Assembly (NCBI GenBank): GCA_036852015.1
Contig: JAANDG010000245.1
Coordinates: 62,001-126,000 of the forward strand
From: Pelodera strongyloides
Taxonomy: Eukaryota > Nematoda > Chromadorea > Rhabditida > Rhabditidae
Length of the DNA: 64,000 nucleotides
Direction of reading: 5' to 3'
Part shown: one piece after another, positions 25,901-37,417 of the stretch
Position numbering within the stretch: the first letter of the stretch is position 1
Layout of the letters: every line of letters begins with the position of its first letter
Program-made: the position numbers and the translations under genes
Notes under the pieces: generated by a model
What the model saw: only the letters and a program-made list of their open reading frames with translations
The model's database searches: none
Told to the model about the DNA's origin: nothing

Positions 25901-28364
25901 TATTATTTTTTTGCCTTTCCTTTAGTATATGGCTGTTTAAATGGTCCTGGTCCATTAATTAGTAACGAATTTTTTTGCCGTTACTTTAGTATATGGCTGC
26001 GTATCGTGCCTATAAGGGCTACTGTTTAAATGGTCCTGGTCCATTAATTAGTATAATTAGTAACTATGATGTGGGTCTCGTGTGTGGCTAATTTAATGAT
26101 GTTTAGGAGCTGTGATGCAGCAAGGACCACCGGCCCCTCCCGCTCGACCAAATGGGAACCCGGTTGCTGCTCCTGTTCCAGGTATGTGATCTTTTTTGTT
26201 TTTACTCCAAATACGGTTTTGATACAGTACTTCTTTAGTATTGGTATTGTGCATAAACTAAGAACCATGTTTAAACCTTTTTTTTTCGTTTTCATATATG
26301 TGGGATGGTCGAAGGGGTTAGCCAATGTCCCCATCTTTTTACTCGAATGAAAGCAGTAATACATGGAAAATTCATAAAGTTGTTTTGTTTTAACAAGGGT
26401 TGCGATTGCTGTATTGTCATTGTCACGTTGTCAATATTGTATTTAAATTGCATAATATGTTTGTCCGTAGATTTGCTTTAAGCTGTGTCGGTTGGTCATC
26501 TCGTCTCTAGTCTCTAAGCCAACAAAATAGAGAAAAACGTGGTTTTTGTAAGTTTCTGTATGATAGCCCTGCCAGCTGAACAAATGAGTTGTGAATATGT
26601 GTCCGTGACCCCCTTAGTTAGTAAGATTAAGTAGTGTTTCCTTTGCAGGCAACCCACCGGCTCGGAATGTTAGCGTCGCTGCTAGACGTCGAGGTGCGCC
26701 CGCCCAAGGACCACAAGGGAACGCACCCGGTATGTGACCTTTTACTTTTTTTACTGCAAATACTGTTTTAATACCGTGCTCCTTGTGATTTGCATTGTTT
26801 ATTATTGCATAAAGCGGTGGATTCTGGTTAAACGGTTGGTTAAACGGTTACACCCTTTTTTATGTTGCTATTTAGGTGGTACTCGAATTAGCTATAGTGT
26901 TGCGAAATCCATAAAGCTGTTTTTCGTACAAGAGTTGCGCAAAGAGTTAAAGCGAAAAACCGGCCTGTTTTTGTAACACATCGAGTAGACCAGCATTCTT
27001 ATGCAGCGTATGCAAATGAACATAAATTAGAATAAAAAATCGGGCGAAATTCGAGCAAATTGGCATAAAATGTAAGAATTCAGTAGTCCACGATGCGTTT
27101 TAGAAACCGGCCGGTATTTCGCTTTAAGTTAGCAAGTCTTAAGTTAAGGGAACTAGTATAGATGGATCGATGGATGATCTTTTTTCTTTATCCCCCATTT
27201 AGGATTTTGTTCACTTGTGTTTTTAAATGTTAACTGACAGCTACGTATTGGCTGCGTATTAGGTTTTATCCAACATGCGACTTTTTTTTACTTTTGTGGT
27301 ATTTTTCGGGATAATTCTTTTAGTACACGTTTTTCTGCTTGTATTGTCCTCGTTTTTACTATTCAATTCAGTGAGGGCTATGGCTTATTGTAAGCTGCTT
27401 TGGAGGACGAATTTTCTCTGTATATAACCTCTAGCCCCTGATTTACCAAAAAGATAAAATAAAAGATAACGAGTACCGGGTTATATCAACGGAATCCGCA
27501 GAAACGGGGCACCGGGGTCCGGTTCATTTCTGAAGCCGCACGAACTGGCTGGCCTTTAAACTTCCCGGAGGCCAATTTTTTCGGGAAGTCGATTTATCTC
27601 CGCCAGTTTTACCCAGCTACCAACTTTTGCACGTTTGGTGAGGGAGAAGGGGTTCCGGGCCGGGATCGAACCAACGACCGGCGGCGCGGAGCAAGGCCAC
27701 GTCCCCCTCTGATTTACAAAGTAATGCTAATATTTTTGAAACGTTTTCTTTGCTGATAAACTAGCACCTGTGTTCACGTCTGATATTACAGCTCGAAGAG
27801 GCCGTGCTGGTGCCGGACCAGCGGCACAGCAAGGTGGACAGCAGCCGGCCGCAGCGAACCGTAGGAGACGTTGGTTTTTTTTCTTACAAGTCTTTATCCT
27901 CGATTTATGTCATAGTTCACATGTGGTTCAAAGGTTAAGTAATAATTGCTACTTATTGGTTGCGTGCCTTGTACAATAGTGTTTGTAGGAAGTACGTTGC
28001 ACATTTTTGCCATTTGTATTCCCGTCTTCTCACAATTTGGTGGCGCTATATGGTTTATTTTTATGTGAGAAATTCAGTCATAAAGGGAACTAGTTTTAAA
28101 GCCGATTGTCGGCCGATTTTCGAAACACACCACGTGCATCAGCATTCTTATGCATCTTATGCATCTTATGCAAACGACGAACATAAATTATAAGAAAAAT
28201 CGAGCCAAATTGGGGGCAATATCATTGGTAGGTTGTAATTTTGTCCGCGATACGATGCATTTCAAAAACCGGACGGTATTCCGCTTTAAGGACGATCGCC
28301 ATCGACCTCATCAGGCGCATCGTCGGACTCCTCGGATTCTACCAAAAGGCCCAGGAGGCAGTGA
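22967..28364 (+). CDS. Unknown protein with Pro/Gln/Gly-rich middle and basic C-terminus, 11 exons
   Basis: Exons: 22967-23119, 23536-23664, 23900-24019, 24468-24596, 24775-24838, 24873-24978, 25784-25885, 26107-26181, 26649-26729, 27765-27860, 28291-28364. About 376 codons. Exons 1-4 are all phase 0. They start MATINAGNGGGQGAQGGQG and then encode a folded-looking region (for example RTFVGVWSARGGLLARALF, LHLSARSAVL). Exons 6-10 share one phase chain and encode low-complexity Pro/Ala/Gln/Gly sequence, such as LPVPQPAPAPLPVPVRPPVV. The last exon gives a Ser/Asp-rich run and KRPRRQ then TGA, resembling a nuclear localisation tail (inference). Exon 5 is one base out of phase; an overcalled base in its AAAAA run or a missed small exon would explain it. 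The last exon also has another open frame (TIAIDLIRRIVGLLGFYQKA) continuing into an exon at 28905 with a hydrophobic end, but phase favours the basic tail. Family not recognised. Confidence 0.7.
23157..23295 (+). repeat. Repeat E, one arm of a distant inverted pair
   Basis: ACCAGGTGGTGACTGATTCG through GTTTTCGATGAAAACTTGAG to GGTCACTGGTCACGAAGTG. A diverged reverse-complement copy lies at 29800-29975. Located in intron 1 of the 22967-28364 gene. Confidence 0.6.
24070..24250 (+). repeat. Repeat F, copy 1
   Basis: Shares CCGACGAAACCAC and, further on, GTCAGAAACGT(A/T)TCATAAATA.ATAC with 33330-33490. Intronic, no coding. Confidence 0.45.
26947..27127. mobile_element. TTAA MITE
   Basis: Ends TTAAAGCGAAAAACCGGCC and GGCCGGTATTTCGCTTTAA are inverted repeats of each other and coincide with TTAA on both sides. 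Interior has TATGCAAATGAACATAAATT. Confidence 0.85.
27480..27715 (-). mobile_element. tRNA-like SINE, reverse orientation
   Basis: Read on the minus strand, a B-box GGTTCGATCCC (plus-strand 27662-27672) follows a GC-rich tRNA-like head. The whole block is far more GC-rich than its surroundings. Copy boundaries are approximate. In an intron of the 22967-28364 gene. Confidence 0.5.
28096..28289. mobile_element. TTAA MITE that supplies the final acceptor of the 22967-28364 gene
   Basis: Left end TTAAAGCCGATTGTCGGCCG, right end CGGACGGTATTCCGCTTTAA. The A of the terminal TTAA plus the next G makes the AG acceptor of the exon starting at 28291. Confidence 0.85.
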
Positions 28365-28909
28365 TTGATATTTTTATAGGTAAGTCCGTTTTTTCTACTT
28401 TGTATTTTGGAGTAATAGATTGGTTTGCATGATTTTAGAATGGCGGCCAGGTATGGCAGTAAACTGAGTTTAATATTATTGGGAAGAAGGAAGAATTTTT
28501 TTTGCTTAGTATCTTGCATTTTGGGGTAAAAACTCGGTTTTGTATAACTTGGGATTACGGTAGTGATGGTTGAATTACCAGTTGTTGACTTGTTGTCTAA
28601 TAGCGATTATGGTGTCATTTTGATTGGCTTTGTTTTGTATACTAGTGACAGTTGACTTTAGTCCATTACGGATTATTTTTCAGTAGTAGATCCTGGATAT
28701 GGCGGCCCAAAAAAAATATAATATAAAAAAACGGATCCCGCCCATCCATGGAGAGTCTTTATTGTTTTATAGGTGGGTGTTGTTTTTTTGTATAATTTAT
28801 TTTATTTTTGGTTCATTGGAGTGCTTTTCTTTTTATATAGCCCAAGTGCGCAAGAATTTTTGTGTGGTGTTATGTGATATGTAATCGTATGTATGTTCAT
28901 TTCAGTGGC

Positions 28910-30200
28910 GATTGCCAATGTTACCAATAGATTTGCTATTGGACTTGTTTTGTTGATTATCATCGATGCTTATCATTCATGAAATTTCAGCCGACGCCTT
29001 CCGTCGTCCTGTTATTGTTTATTGTTTATTTTATATGTGGCGCCGGACTAACCGGAATGCCTTTTGTTGAGGTTGGTGGTGTTTTGTTTTACGCTTTACT
29101 ACTTTTTTTACTTGGATACGAGGTTTTTGTTGTGTCCATTGAATAGGTATTTATTAGGGTTATGTGACTGTGGTAGTTAACATTTAAGTCTTCTTTCTGA
29201 TTTGAGAAAGTAGAATTCTCTCTAATCTGAATCGAATCTTTCAGTTATATAATGGAATTTGCCTTCCCGATGTCTCTATATTCCGGGGAGCCGCTTTTTA
29301 ATGACTTCCATGAAGTCTAATTCATAATTTAATTCATAGTAAGTTTTTCTATTTCAGTATGTACTGTATTCTATTCACGTAAGTTCTTTTTTCACGTCTA
29401 ATTAGTTAACTTGATATTGTTGTGATGGTTAACTTTTTGTGCAGTTGAGTTGTCTAGTTGTCTAGTTCATAAGTAGTCTAATGTCGGTCTTGGGTATTTA
29501 TATTTAGTGGATTTGTAGGAGATTTGAAACTAAATCTTTCAGAATATTTATTCATATGATATTCGCGATGGTATAATTCCGCGGAGCTGATTATATAATG
29601 GCTTCTGGGAAGTCAATGTATTCTATTATGATTATGGTCTTAATACATGTAAGTTTTTTCCGAGGGTTGCGTTGTTTCTTACCTTTATGCGAGTTTTTCT
29701 ATGCTCTTGTGTGATTTTGTTTGCTCTCGTTTTGCTTTGGTGTGTGGGTTTCTCATGGTACTTGATGAACATTTCGATACGGTTCTATTTTTTTTCTTCA
29801 CATTTTTGTGACCAATTTATAACCAACTCTTGACCGATCACCAACTCTGACCAGTTTTGTGACCAATGTTCCTGCCAACTCTTGGCCAAGTTTCATCGAA
29901 AACCGTCAGCAGATGATCATCAAATGGTCGGTCACGAACCAGCCACCAGTGGTTTTTGTTCCGGGAAAAAAAACATTTGATGATGGGCCAACGACTGTGG
30001 TTTTGGAAATTATTCGTTTACCGGTGATATGGTTTTGCTCTCGTGTGGTTTTGTTTGCACTTTGCACTCGTTCTGCTCTCGTTTGATTTTTGCATGTCTG
30101 GATGTTTTGCGCCGTTCCTCTTCGAATTTGGCACAGGTTTTTTCACGCATTGAAGATTCCTGTGACCAAAAGTGCCTCTATTACTTGAATTTTGGTTTCA
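28910..30200 (+). other. Non-coding or weakly coding interval
   Basis: A segment after TTTCAG at 28905-28981 reads VAIANVTNRFAIGLVLLIII.. and then stops; it is an alternative tail for the upstream gene. The remainder is T-rich with no clear gene apart from the repeat at 29800-29975. Confidence 0.3.
29800..29975 (-). repeat. Repeat E, reverse copy
   Basis: AGTTTCATCGAAAACCGTCA and GTCACGAACCAGCCACCAGT match the reverse complement of 23157-23295 in order. The short open frame here is part of the repeat. Confidence 0.6.
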
Positions 30201-30201
30201 G

Positions 30202-30300
30202 GTATTACATTCCTGCGAATCTATTTCTGTTATTTTACGAGGCAGGGAGTATTTATGTTGTAAAGTGCTCAAATCAAGTGTGCCAAGAGGATTGTCAAGG
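30202..30300 (+). other. Possible exon, Cys-containing
   Basis: Acceptor TTTCAG and donor CAAG|GTGAGT bound an open segment reading YYIPANLFLLFYEAGSIYVV then KCSNQVCQEDCQ. Its phase does not fit the exon at 30668, so its membership of that gene is unproven. Confidence 0.3.
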
Positions 30301-30667
30301 TGAGTACACTACTTAATCACCTGTTCCTTTCGTTTACTTAAGATTAGACAGGTTTCATTTGATTTGGTAAATTTGGTTTTATTTGAATCTCTGAATTATT
30401 AATGCTACTGTTGTAAGGAACTCATTTCTTTTTTTTTCGATTGCTTTGTTGTGATCTGTGTTTTAAAGTGGTAGGATACGTGGTTTGTGAAAATGGTGCT
30501 ATTCAATGTTTCGCGTCCGCGAAGTCACAGCGAACGCGCTTTTTTTATTCGCATAGTTGGTGTGCGGTGCCGGAACGATGTTTCACAATGTAGCTGGTAG
30601 GTGTCTTTTATAGGCAGGATGAAAGATGAGTATTTGTAGATAAGTCACGCAAAACTATTCGTTTCAG

Positions 30668-33600
30668 GTTGACAGGTTCCCAGCTGAGTCGTTCCTGTTA
30701 CAGTGTCAGCAATGTTATCAGTCCTTGATCCTGGTCCGTTCCGAGCCCGTCATCTATCGATCCACTATCCAGAAAGCCGCCCTTTTGCGAATCCGAGACA
30801 GTCAAGCGAAGTCCGAGCAGGTATTTATTGCGAATACGCTTGTCATTAGTATAATGTGTAGGCTTGTTGTTAGTATTTCAATCATTCACACAGTCAACTC
30901 GGTACTGTTATTTCTAGAGCAATTAAGGCTTTCGGATTACTCGTTTGTGTATGTAAACTTGTAAACCATAATCGTTGTGAACAGCTGTACAGCTTACGGA
31001 TTGAGCCGAGGACATAAGAGCCCTTAGTTCAACGTTCATCTGTTAAAATGTGTGTATTTTTGTTTCAGACATTCTTCATCTACATGCTCTTTCGTCGTGG
31101 TAAATCGAGTCCGTGCAGGTGTGTGTAACATATGATTTGTATCACCTTTGCATCGTACTTTGTAAATGCTTTTTAGCACTTCCACTTTATTGTTTACTAT
31201 GTAGTATATCTGGTAATTAGAGTGTCCAAAGAGTATGCTCCCTAATTGTTAGGTGAATTTTCGTTAACTTTCAATGTTTTATGTAGTGTGAGTGTTACAC
31301 GTTATGTTAGACTGTGACGCCATTCTGTATATTCAAATCCTTTGTGATTGTTGAGTGGTGTACTGTATAGTTCGTTGAATAAATAGTACGTATGCTGTAT
31401 GCTGTACAGAGTACAACATAACATGTTATAGTTATTAGTTTAAATTGTGATTTTGAAATAGGGTGTCGCAAACGCAAATAGTCAAATTTCCTTCCAGATT
31501 GTCAATGGAAGGTGGAACACAAATTGATGTTTAGAAGAAGCCCTGTGTATTGATTGGATGGACGTGGATTCGAGATTTAGAACAGATTGGTTGGTGACAT
31601 CTTTTTCTTGGGACATCGTGTGCTTTCTTTGGACGTTCTCTGTATCTTGAAGAAAAATTGAAGCTCTTTTTTTTTCTCCGTGTAGAAATCTTGATTATAA
31701 CAGTGTTAGGTGATCGTACGCAACAAAATCGCAGCTATATCAATATTCATGTGGTCGCTTTAAAAGCCGCCCGTCTCCCTTGTTTCATTGTTTAGTAGGT
31801 GAGGAAATAAATGGTGTGTAAATGTGTCATTTTAAGGAGCTGCTCAGGTTGAGCTTGTGAGTTGTTTCTGGTCCGACAACTGTTGCATTAGTTCCCCAGC
31901 GTTCCATCGTTTTGAATGTTTGAAGTGCCATGGAAATTCCGTCACCCGTGGAGCCGATAGTCAGGTTTTGGAGACTGGAGCAGATGTCAGGTTGAACAGG
32001 TATGTACATAATCTTAGGTTTTAGTTTTTTTGTTTAGTTACGTCGAAGATCGTTATTCGTGTATTGTTTCATAGTTGCTCTGATTTTTTACCCTTGTTGA
32101 CCGGTATGCGAGAGAAAGCGATTGTGAATATCTTAAAGTTTAAGGCGAAATACCGGCCGGTTTTTGAACGCATCGAGTAGACTAGCATTTTTATACAGCT
32201 TATGCAAATGAGCATAAATTAGGACAAAAAATAGACCCCATTCGACCCCCACTTAGCTTAGCATAATTGCTTACTGCATAAGAATGCAGATATTGAGATG
32301 CGTTTAAAAACCGGCTGTTAATTCGCTTTAAGGATAACTTCAGATGCTTGTTCTCGGGAATCGAATTGGGTTCCGCGAATAGTCAAATTTCCTTTCAGTT
32401 CACATTCACAGTGGAAGGATGACAAGTGACAAGTGATGGATCGAGGGATGCTCTGTTCACTGTTTGCTCGACTCTGTATAAGTGATTGAAGGGAAATGGA
32501 CGAGATCTTGGAACAAATAGGTTGGTGACGTTTTTTTTGGAAAGTTTTTTGTTTCTGTTTTGTAGCTTCAAAGATTCGAAGCTAGTTTACTCTATCAGGA
32601 CAGTGCTGCGTTATTGTTCGATTGTTCGATACGAAACCACAGATATATATCATAATTTTATATGGCCACTTTTAAAGCGAAATACCGGACGCTTTTTGAA
32701 ATGCATCGCGGACAACTGAATGCTTACGTACTAATTTGCTCGCTTTTTTATTATAATTTATGTTCATTAGCATATGCTGCATAATAATGCTGGTGTATTC
32801 GATGAGTTTCAAAAAACGGCCGGTAGTTAGCTTTAAAGCCACGCTTCCTTCTTTCCATATCACAACCTCTAAGCGAGTGGGGGTTAGTTTGGTGAACTGT
32901 AATTTAGTAATTGTGACTTTTTAAGGAGGATTCATTCTGGTCGAGCCTGGTCATAGTTGTTCTGGTCCTCCAACCTTGACTGGATTCCCAGATACCTCCC
33001 TTTTTGTTCAAGAATCTTCACTTCATGGAAGTTCCTTCACCTACTGAGCCAATGGTCAGGTTTCGAATACAGGAGATGAGAAGAGATGCTGAGAATAGGT
33101 ATGTGCATTATAAACGTAGAGTTTGTGTAGTTATACCGAAGATTTTTATTCGTGTATTGTTTCGTAGTCTCTGTTTTTTTTCACGTTATGTTTGCTGGAT
33201 TGACCGCAATGTAAGGGAACGCGGGTGTGAATAGCTTACAGATTGCCACTTGGGAATTCAATTTCTAAAGAGTTCTAGTGCTCTCTTGCTTCCAGATTAG
33301 TCAATTAGTGCCAGTGTTCTCAGTTACGTTGAAGAACTGACCGACGAAACCACAATGAACATATTTTGTCAAGAGCACGTGATTTTGACCTAATCCCAGA
33401 GTATTTAAGCAGGTCAAATTCGGAGTACTCACAAAACAGAAATAGTCAGAAACGTTTCATAAATATACATACTTTTGGGAGTTACAGTGGGACATAACAT
33501 AAAACACCCCGCCAAATGCGGACGATAACCATCCGTAATGCATTGTATGCAAATTAGTCCAAATCACCTCCCGATCCCGATCCCTATGCAAATTAGTCTA

Positions 33601-34193
33601 AATCACCTCCTCAAAATTTTGAGATGTGGACCTAATTTATTGCGAACCTACTGAGTAGGAATGAAGCCTACAATGTATGCTCTGGAGTTTGTGCCTGACG
33701 ATTGCAAGAGATCATTCACTTGTATTCTTTCGTTTCAGTCACACATCAATCGATGTTGAATCGTTCAAGCAGGGATTGGTCACCTCTGCTATGCTGTTTT
33801 GCATTATCAACTTTCGGCCGCCTGTGGAATTTATAGTTGAGGTATGGAGTCTTTGGTTTTACAATTAGTATATTTTCGTTTCTTCATTCCAAATTGGTTT
33901 TCTGAGGACTGTAGCTGGTATTTATGCTGGCACACGTGTTCATGACGGAGGAGCGGTGCGCGCTATTTAGGGTGGTGGGTCGTTGCGTAGTTAGTTGGAA
34001 ATGCCAAATGTTGCCAATCCTGCGGCACAGCTGCGCCATTGCGATTGAAACTTTCGCGCCTCTGGCTCTCTCTAGGATTGTGCGTCAACCAGCTGTGACT
34101 TAACATCTTTTTGAGCGAAACATAGTGCTGCTTTTTAACTGTGTAAAACTCGATTTGTTTCAGATATCGAAGATGCTTATAGTTTTATTGTGA
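30668..34193 (+). CDS. Unknown protein, four phase-matched exons enclosing the first hairpin exons
   Basis: Exons 30668-30820 (51 codons, starting VDRFPAESFLLQCQQCYQ), 31069-31118, 33739-33841 and 34164-34193 (stop TGA at 34191). Phases 0, 2 and 0 match at all joins, giving about 111 residues ending in EFIVEISKMLIVLL. It is mildly hydrophobic at the end and has a CQQC pair near the start. No start codon or family recognised; the upstream exon is uncertain. The 2.6-kb second intron contains the first two members of the structured-exon array, so the transcripts overlap or alternatives exist. Confidence 0.45.
31837..31999 (+). ncRNA. Hairpin exon 1 (family 1)
   Basis: Diverged first member. Stem AGTTGT / ACAACT around loop TTCTGGTCCG, then TAGTTCCC. 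Donor ACAG|GTATGT. Confidence 0.5.
32140..32331. mobile_element. TTAA MITE
   Basis: Left end TTAAGGCGAAATACCGGCCG, right end TTCGCTTTAA. Confidence 0.85.
32672..32836. mobile_element. TTAA MITE
   Basis: TTAAAGCGAAATACCGGACG on the left and CGGCCGGTAGTTAGCTTTAA on the right. Confidence 0.8.
32926..33098 (+). ncRNA. Hairpin exon 2 (family 1)
   Basis: CTGGTCGAG, stem GTCA..GTTG / CAAC..TGAC, loop TTCTGGTCCTC, then TGGATTCCCAG. Outer CTGG / CCAG can pair. Donor ATAG|GTATGT. Confidence 0.65.
33330..33490 (+). repeat. Repeat F, copy 2
   Basis: CCGACGAAACCAC and GTCAGAAACGTTTCATAAAT match 24070-24250. It directly abuts repeat B. Confidence 0.45.
33490..33642 (+). repeat. Interspersed repeat B, forward copy
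   Basis: CATAAAACACCCCGCCAAAT, two ATGCAAATTAGTC cores, ending GGACCTAATTTATT. Confidence 0.7.
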
Positions 34194-34912
34194 TGAAGAA
34201 TGCACACTGGAGAAAAGGCTGGATATATGATTTTCTTGAAGAGACTGGCGATTTATGAGGTTATGCCATACAAGGTAAGTCGTATGAATTGTTTGATAAG
34301 TGGGCTTGGTGGACTAGCTGTTAAAGCAGCTTTTGCAAAAGCGGTTTTTAAGTCACGTTCTCCGATGCTCATATAATCAGCACTGGCTGGGGAGTACTGT
34401 GTGCTTAGCAGATTTTACTTTATAGAGTAATAAGTTTGGGTAGTTTATCAAAATTAACAGTGAAATTTTCTTCAGGTCGCTGCCGGAAAGTGGAAGCTCG
34501 TTTGATGCTTGATGCTTTTGCTTCGAGAGGTACCCTTTGTGAGAGAAGAAGAAGAACTGATGCAGAGACGTGAATTCAAGAACATGAAACAAAATGGTTG
34601 GTGGTTTTTTTTTGTTTTCTTATGTTTTGGGCATTATCAGTAGTTTCTTCGAAGCAAGTTCTGTCCTTATAAAACTCTTCATTATAACAGTGAAGTGATA
34701 CGTAATCGTTTAGTATAACAGTGATAATACATAATAGTTTGATATGTAATCGCAGGTACTTGTCACGATGTCACTTGCAACATAAGCATTTATATTTGAA
34801 ATGCGCATCGAGCTATAAAGTTCCTCACTTCGGTCTTTCGCTAATAAGGTGAAGAAGGCCAGCGTCTCGTGTTAGGTAATGTACTGCAAGGTAACAAGTG
34901 TAAATTGTTTAG

Positions 34913-35070
34913 GACACTGGTTGAGCGTGTGCGGTTGATTTGGTCGGTCCCCGTGCTGGATTCCCAGTGTTGTTCATTTGTTCGTTCAAGGAGTCGAGGA
35001 TAAATGAAAGTTGAGCCAAGAGTGAAACCATAGAAGAGTGGAAGTGAGGGATAGAAGATCTGAAGACAAG
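34913..35070 (+). ncRNA. Hairpin exon 3 (family 1)
   Basis: CTGGTTGAG, stem GTGCGG / CCGTGC with two wobble-type pairs, loop containing TTTGGTCG, then TGGATTCCCAG. Confidence 0.6.
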
Positions 35071-35396
35071 GTTGGTTTTTATCAGTTATTTTGTGAAACC
35101 TGGTCCCTTGTCTTTTCACTACACGTGCGTTTTATAGGATTTTCAAGTATCCCAAAAATTCGGTGTGCTTCTGTCAATACTACGGTATTTCTGTGAAACA
35201 TGCATATATATAATAAAACATATTCTCGTGTGGTTCCAACGCACTGTAAAGACGAACATAAAATTTGTCTTTGATGTAATTCGTCTTTTTCTCTCCTTGG
35301 CTAACATGTCACAAATACAAATTAAGCTTGTGGAATGTTATTGAATGTAAATCGAATGAATGTGACTTTTAATGAGTACTATGTGATTGAATAAGA

Positions 35397-35606
35397 TTAT
35401 GTAAAAGAGTAACTGTAATGTGAGTTAGGACTCACGTTGCGGATGTCATTAAAATCGTTCCGCCGGCTTATAAAAGGGTGTGGAACTCAATTGCTCAATC
35501 GAATCTCATTATGCAAAGAACTTATTTGTGATTGCCTTAAGATTTCCGCCTACGTTGTAGACGTTTCTTAAGTATGGAAAGACGCCTCAGGCGGTGGAGC
35601 CGTCTC
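35397..35606 (+). repeat. Repeat D with TATA box and hairpins, copy 1
   Basis: Contains GTGAGTTAGGACTCAC, a TATAAAAGGG box (35469), a hairpin CTTAAGA / TCTTAAG enclosing CTACGTTGTAG, then GACGCCTCAGGCGG and a T run. Copies at 43119 and 45216. It could be a small RNA gene or a promoter-bearing repeat; function unknown. Confidence 0.5.
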
Positions 35607-35626
35607 TTTTTGACTAAGTGTGTATT

Positions 35627-35801
35627 TTAAAGCGAAATACGCGAAATCGAAATCTCAAATATCGGCATTCTTATGCATTTCTGCTAAAATTGGTATATTG
35701 GGGTCTATTTTTTATTCAAATATATGCTCATTTGCATATGAAGCACAGGAAAGCAGGGAGTACTCGATGCGTTTCAAAAACCGGCCGGCATTTCGCTTTA
35801 A
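35627..35801. mobile_element. TTAA MITE
   Basis: TTAAAGCGAAATACGCGAAA on the left, CCGGCATTTCGCTTTAA on the right; the left TIR is damaged. Confidence 0.8.
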
Positions 35802-35850
35802 GTTAGTGAAACGTGTTCGAAGATGATTGATAATAAATGTAACTTTTGAG

Positions 35851-35976
35851 GAGGACTGGTCGAGCATCGTGCAGGGCTGTTCTGGTCCAACAGCCTCTAT
35901 GCACTGGATCCCAGTGTCTCTTTCTGTGTCAAAGGATTCTTAATTTCTCCGTGGAATTGGACGTCGTATGAATAAG
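35851..35976 (+). ncRNA. Hairpin exon 4 (family 1)
   Basis: CTGGTCGAG, stem GTGCA..GCTGT / ACAGC..TGCAC, loop TCTGGTCC, then TGGATCCCAG. Outer CTGG / CCAG pairs. Confidence 0.7.
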
Positions 35977-36351
35977 GTCAGTTGATTTCAAATGGTTCTT
36001 TTTAACTTTTGAGTTTTTTTATGTACGGTAGCCTTTCGCGAAAGTAAACTTTTTTCGTGTAGGTTTTGAGTAACTGTATGAAATATCATATCAGAAACAA
36101 ATTATGGGTTGTTGGCACTTGGTCTTATAAATGTTCTCAGTAAACCTTGATATAATTGAAATAATATACTAGGTATTCTTTCTCTCCGTTCGCTAGTAAT
36201 TTTAATCTCTCTTGGGAGTTATATAATGGAATGAACTATAGTAAGCAATAAAGTGAAAATGGGTACCCATTATTGAATACTCGTACTGTGTTAGACTACG
36301 GTAGAGTGGACAGTAAACCAGTAGATTTGTTTTCATGTAGTATTTTTTAAG

Positions 36352-36451
36352 GAAACGATGGTCGAATGAAATTGCATGCTGCCGGCAAGCTTTGCACTTG
36401 GATCCCAGCAGATCTGTTCGAGAACTGTCATGAAAGATTAAATGTATTGAG
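36352..36451 (+). ncRNA. Hairpin exon 5 (family 1)
   Basis: TGGTCGAA, short stem GCA.GCT / AGC..TGC around TGCCGGCA, then TGGATCCCAG. Donor GAG|GTCCGTTG. Confidence 0.55.
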
Positions 36452-36714
36452 GTCCGTTGTTTTGTTATTTTGTTTGCTTTCTAATTGTGGTAATATTTCA
36501 CGTGACTTTGAAGAATGCTGACTTCAAACCTCGTTGGATAAGCGTTTATATTTGGAATCCTATTTCTAATCATTGAAACTTACGTTTACATTGTTAATCT
36601 TAAGTTTACGTTGTGAAACTTAAGTTTACCTAGGGTTTATGGCCCCACAGAACGATGTTTCCACTGGCTTACCGTGGTGTAATTGAATGTAAGCTAATGA
36701 ATGTGCATTTTAAG

Positions 36715-36808
36715 GAGGAACCCTGGTCGAGCATCGTATAGTGTTGTTCTGGGCAAACATCACTCGTTACTGGATTCCCAGATTCTTTTTCCTTCGTTTG
36801 ATTTTGAC
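36715..36808 (+). ncRNA. Hairpin exon 6 (family 1)
   Basis: CTGGTCGAG, stem GTA..GTGTTG / CAACATCAC..TAC-like with one mismatch, loop TTCTGGGC, then TGGATTCCCAG. End taken at GAC|GTGAGT. Confidence 0.55.
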
Positions 36809-37112
36809 GTGAGTGCTTCTTTGTGACAATATTTCAACTTGTCGATTTTGTCGTAGTATGCATGTTTGCTATATCCTTTTAGTTTAGCGAAATCATCCCA
36901 GTCTGCATCTAAATTGTCGTTTAGACACGTAGTTTAATTCTGTACCGCAAAAAACTTAGTTAACGTATGAACATGATGATTTTTAAGTGCAACTTAATTA
37001 TCCAGTTTCCATGTACAAGCTTTCTTCATGTGGTGTAGTTTTCTGTAGCCTCGCATGAATTAACAGGCTACCTCAAGGTTGTGTCAATTTTTTCTTAATC
37101 CATTTTTTATAG

Positions 37113-37238
37113 ATCCGAGTGGAGTGATTACTATCCCGGTGTTATCGATCCTTTGAGTGAAGGTCGTGAATGAAGGAAAGGTTGGAAGAGTGGTGAAGTC
37201 ATTGGATACTTCGAGAAGTGAAGAAGACTGGATTTTCA
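37113..37238 (+). ncRNA. Exon of variant subfamily 1b
   Basis: Starts ATCCGAGTGGAGTGATTACT and contains CTTCGAGAAGT near the end. Aligns with 39201-39356, not with the standard hairpin. Confidence 0.5.
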
Positions 37239-37332
37239 GTAAGTCTCATTTAGCCGTTTTGTTCTTTTTATTTTTCTTGTAGCTGTGTAGCGTAAAATGT
37301 AACGGGCTGTAATCCAATAACCGGCTTTTTAG

Positions 37333-37372
37333 TGAAAACCTGGTCGAAACAGTGCAGCTCTCGTGCTGTATG
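37333..37372 (+). pseudogene. Truncated family 1 exon
   Basis: TTTTTAG acceptor and AACCTGGTCGAAACAGTGCA are present, but the unit runs directly into the next intron-like sequence without a donor. Confidence 0.5.
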
Positions 37373-37417
37373 TAAGATGTAATGCGCTGTAATCTATGTA
37401 ATAAATGTGACTTTTAG

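Noticed and set aside
29859..30086. 75-codon open frame
   Set aside because: Falls in repeat E and has no splice or homology support.
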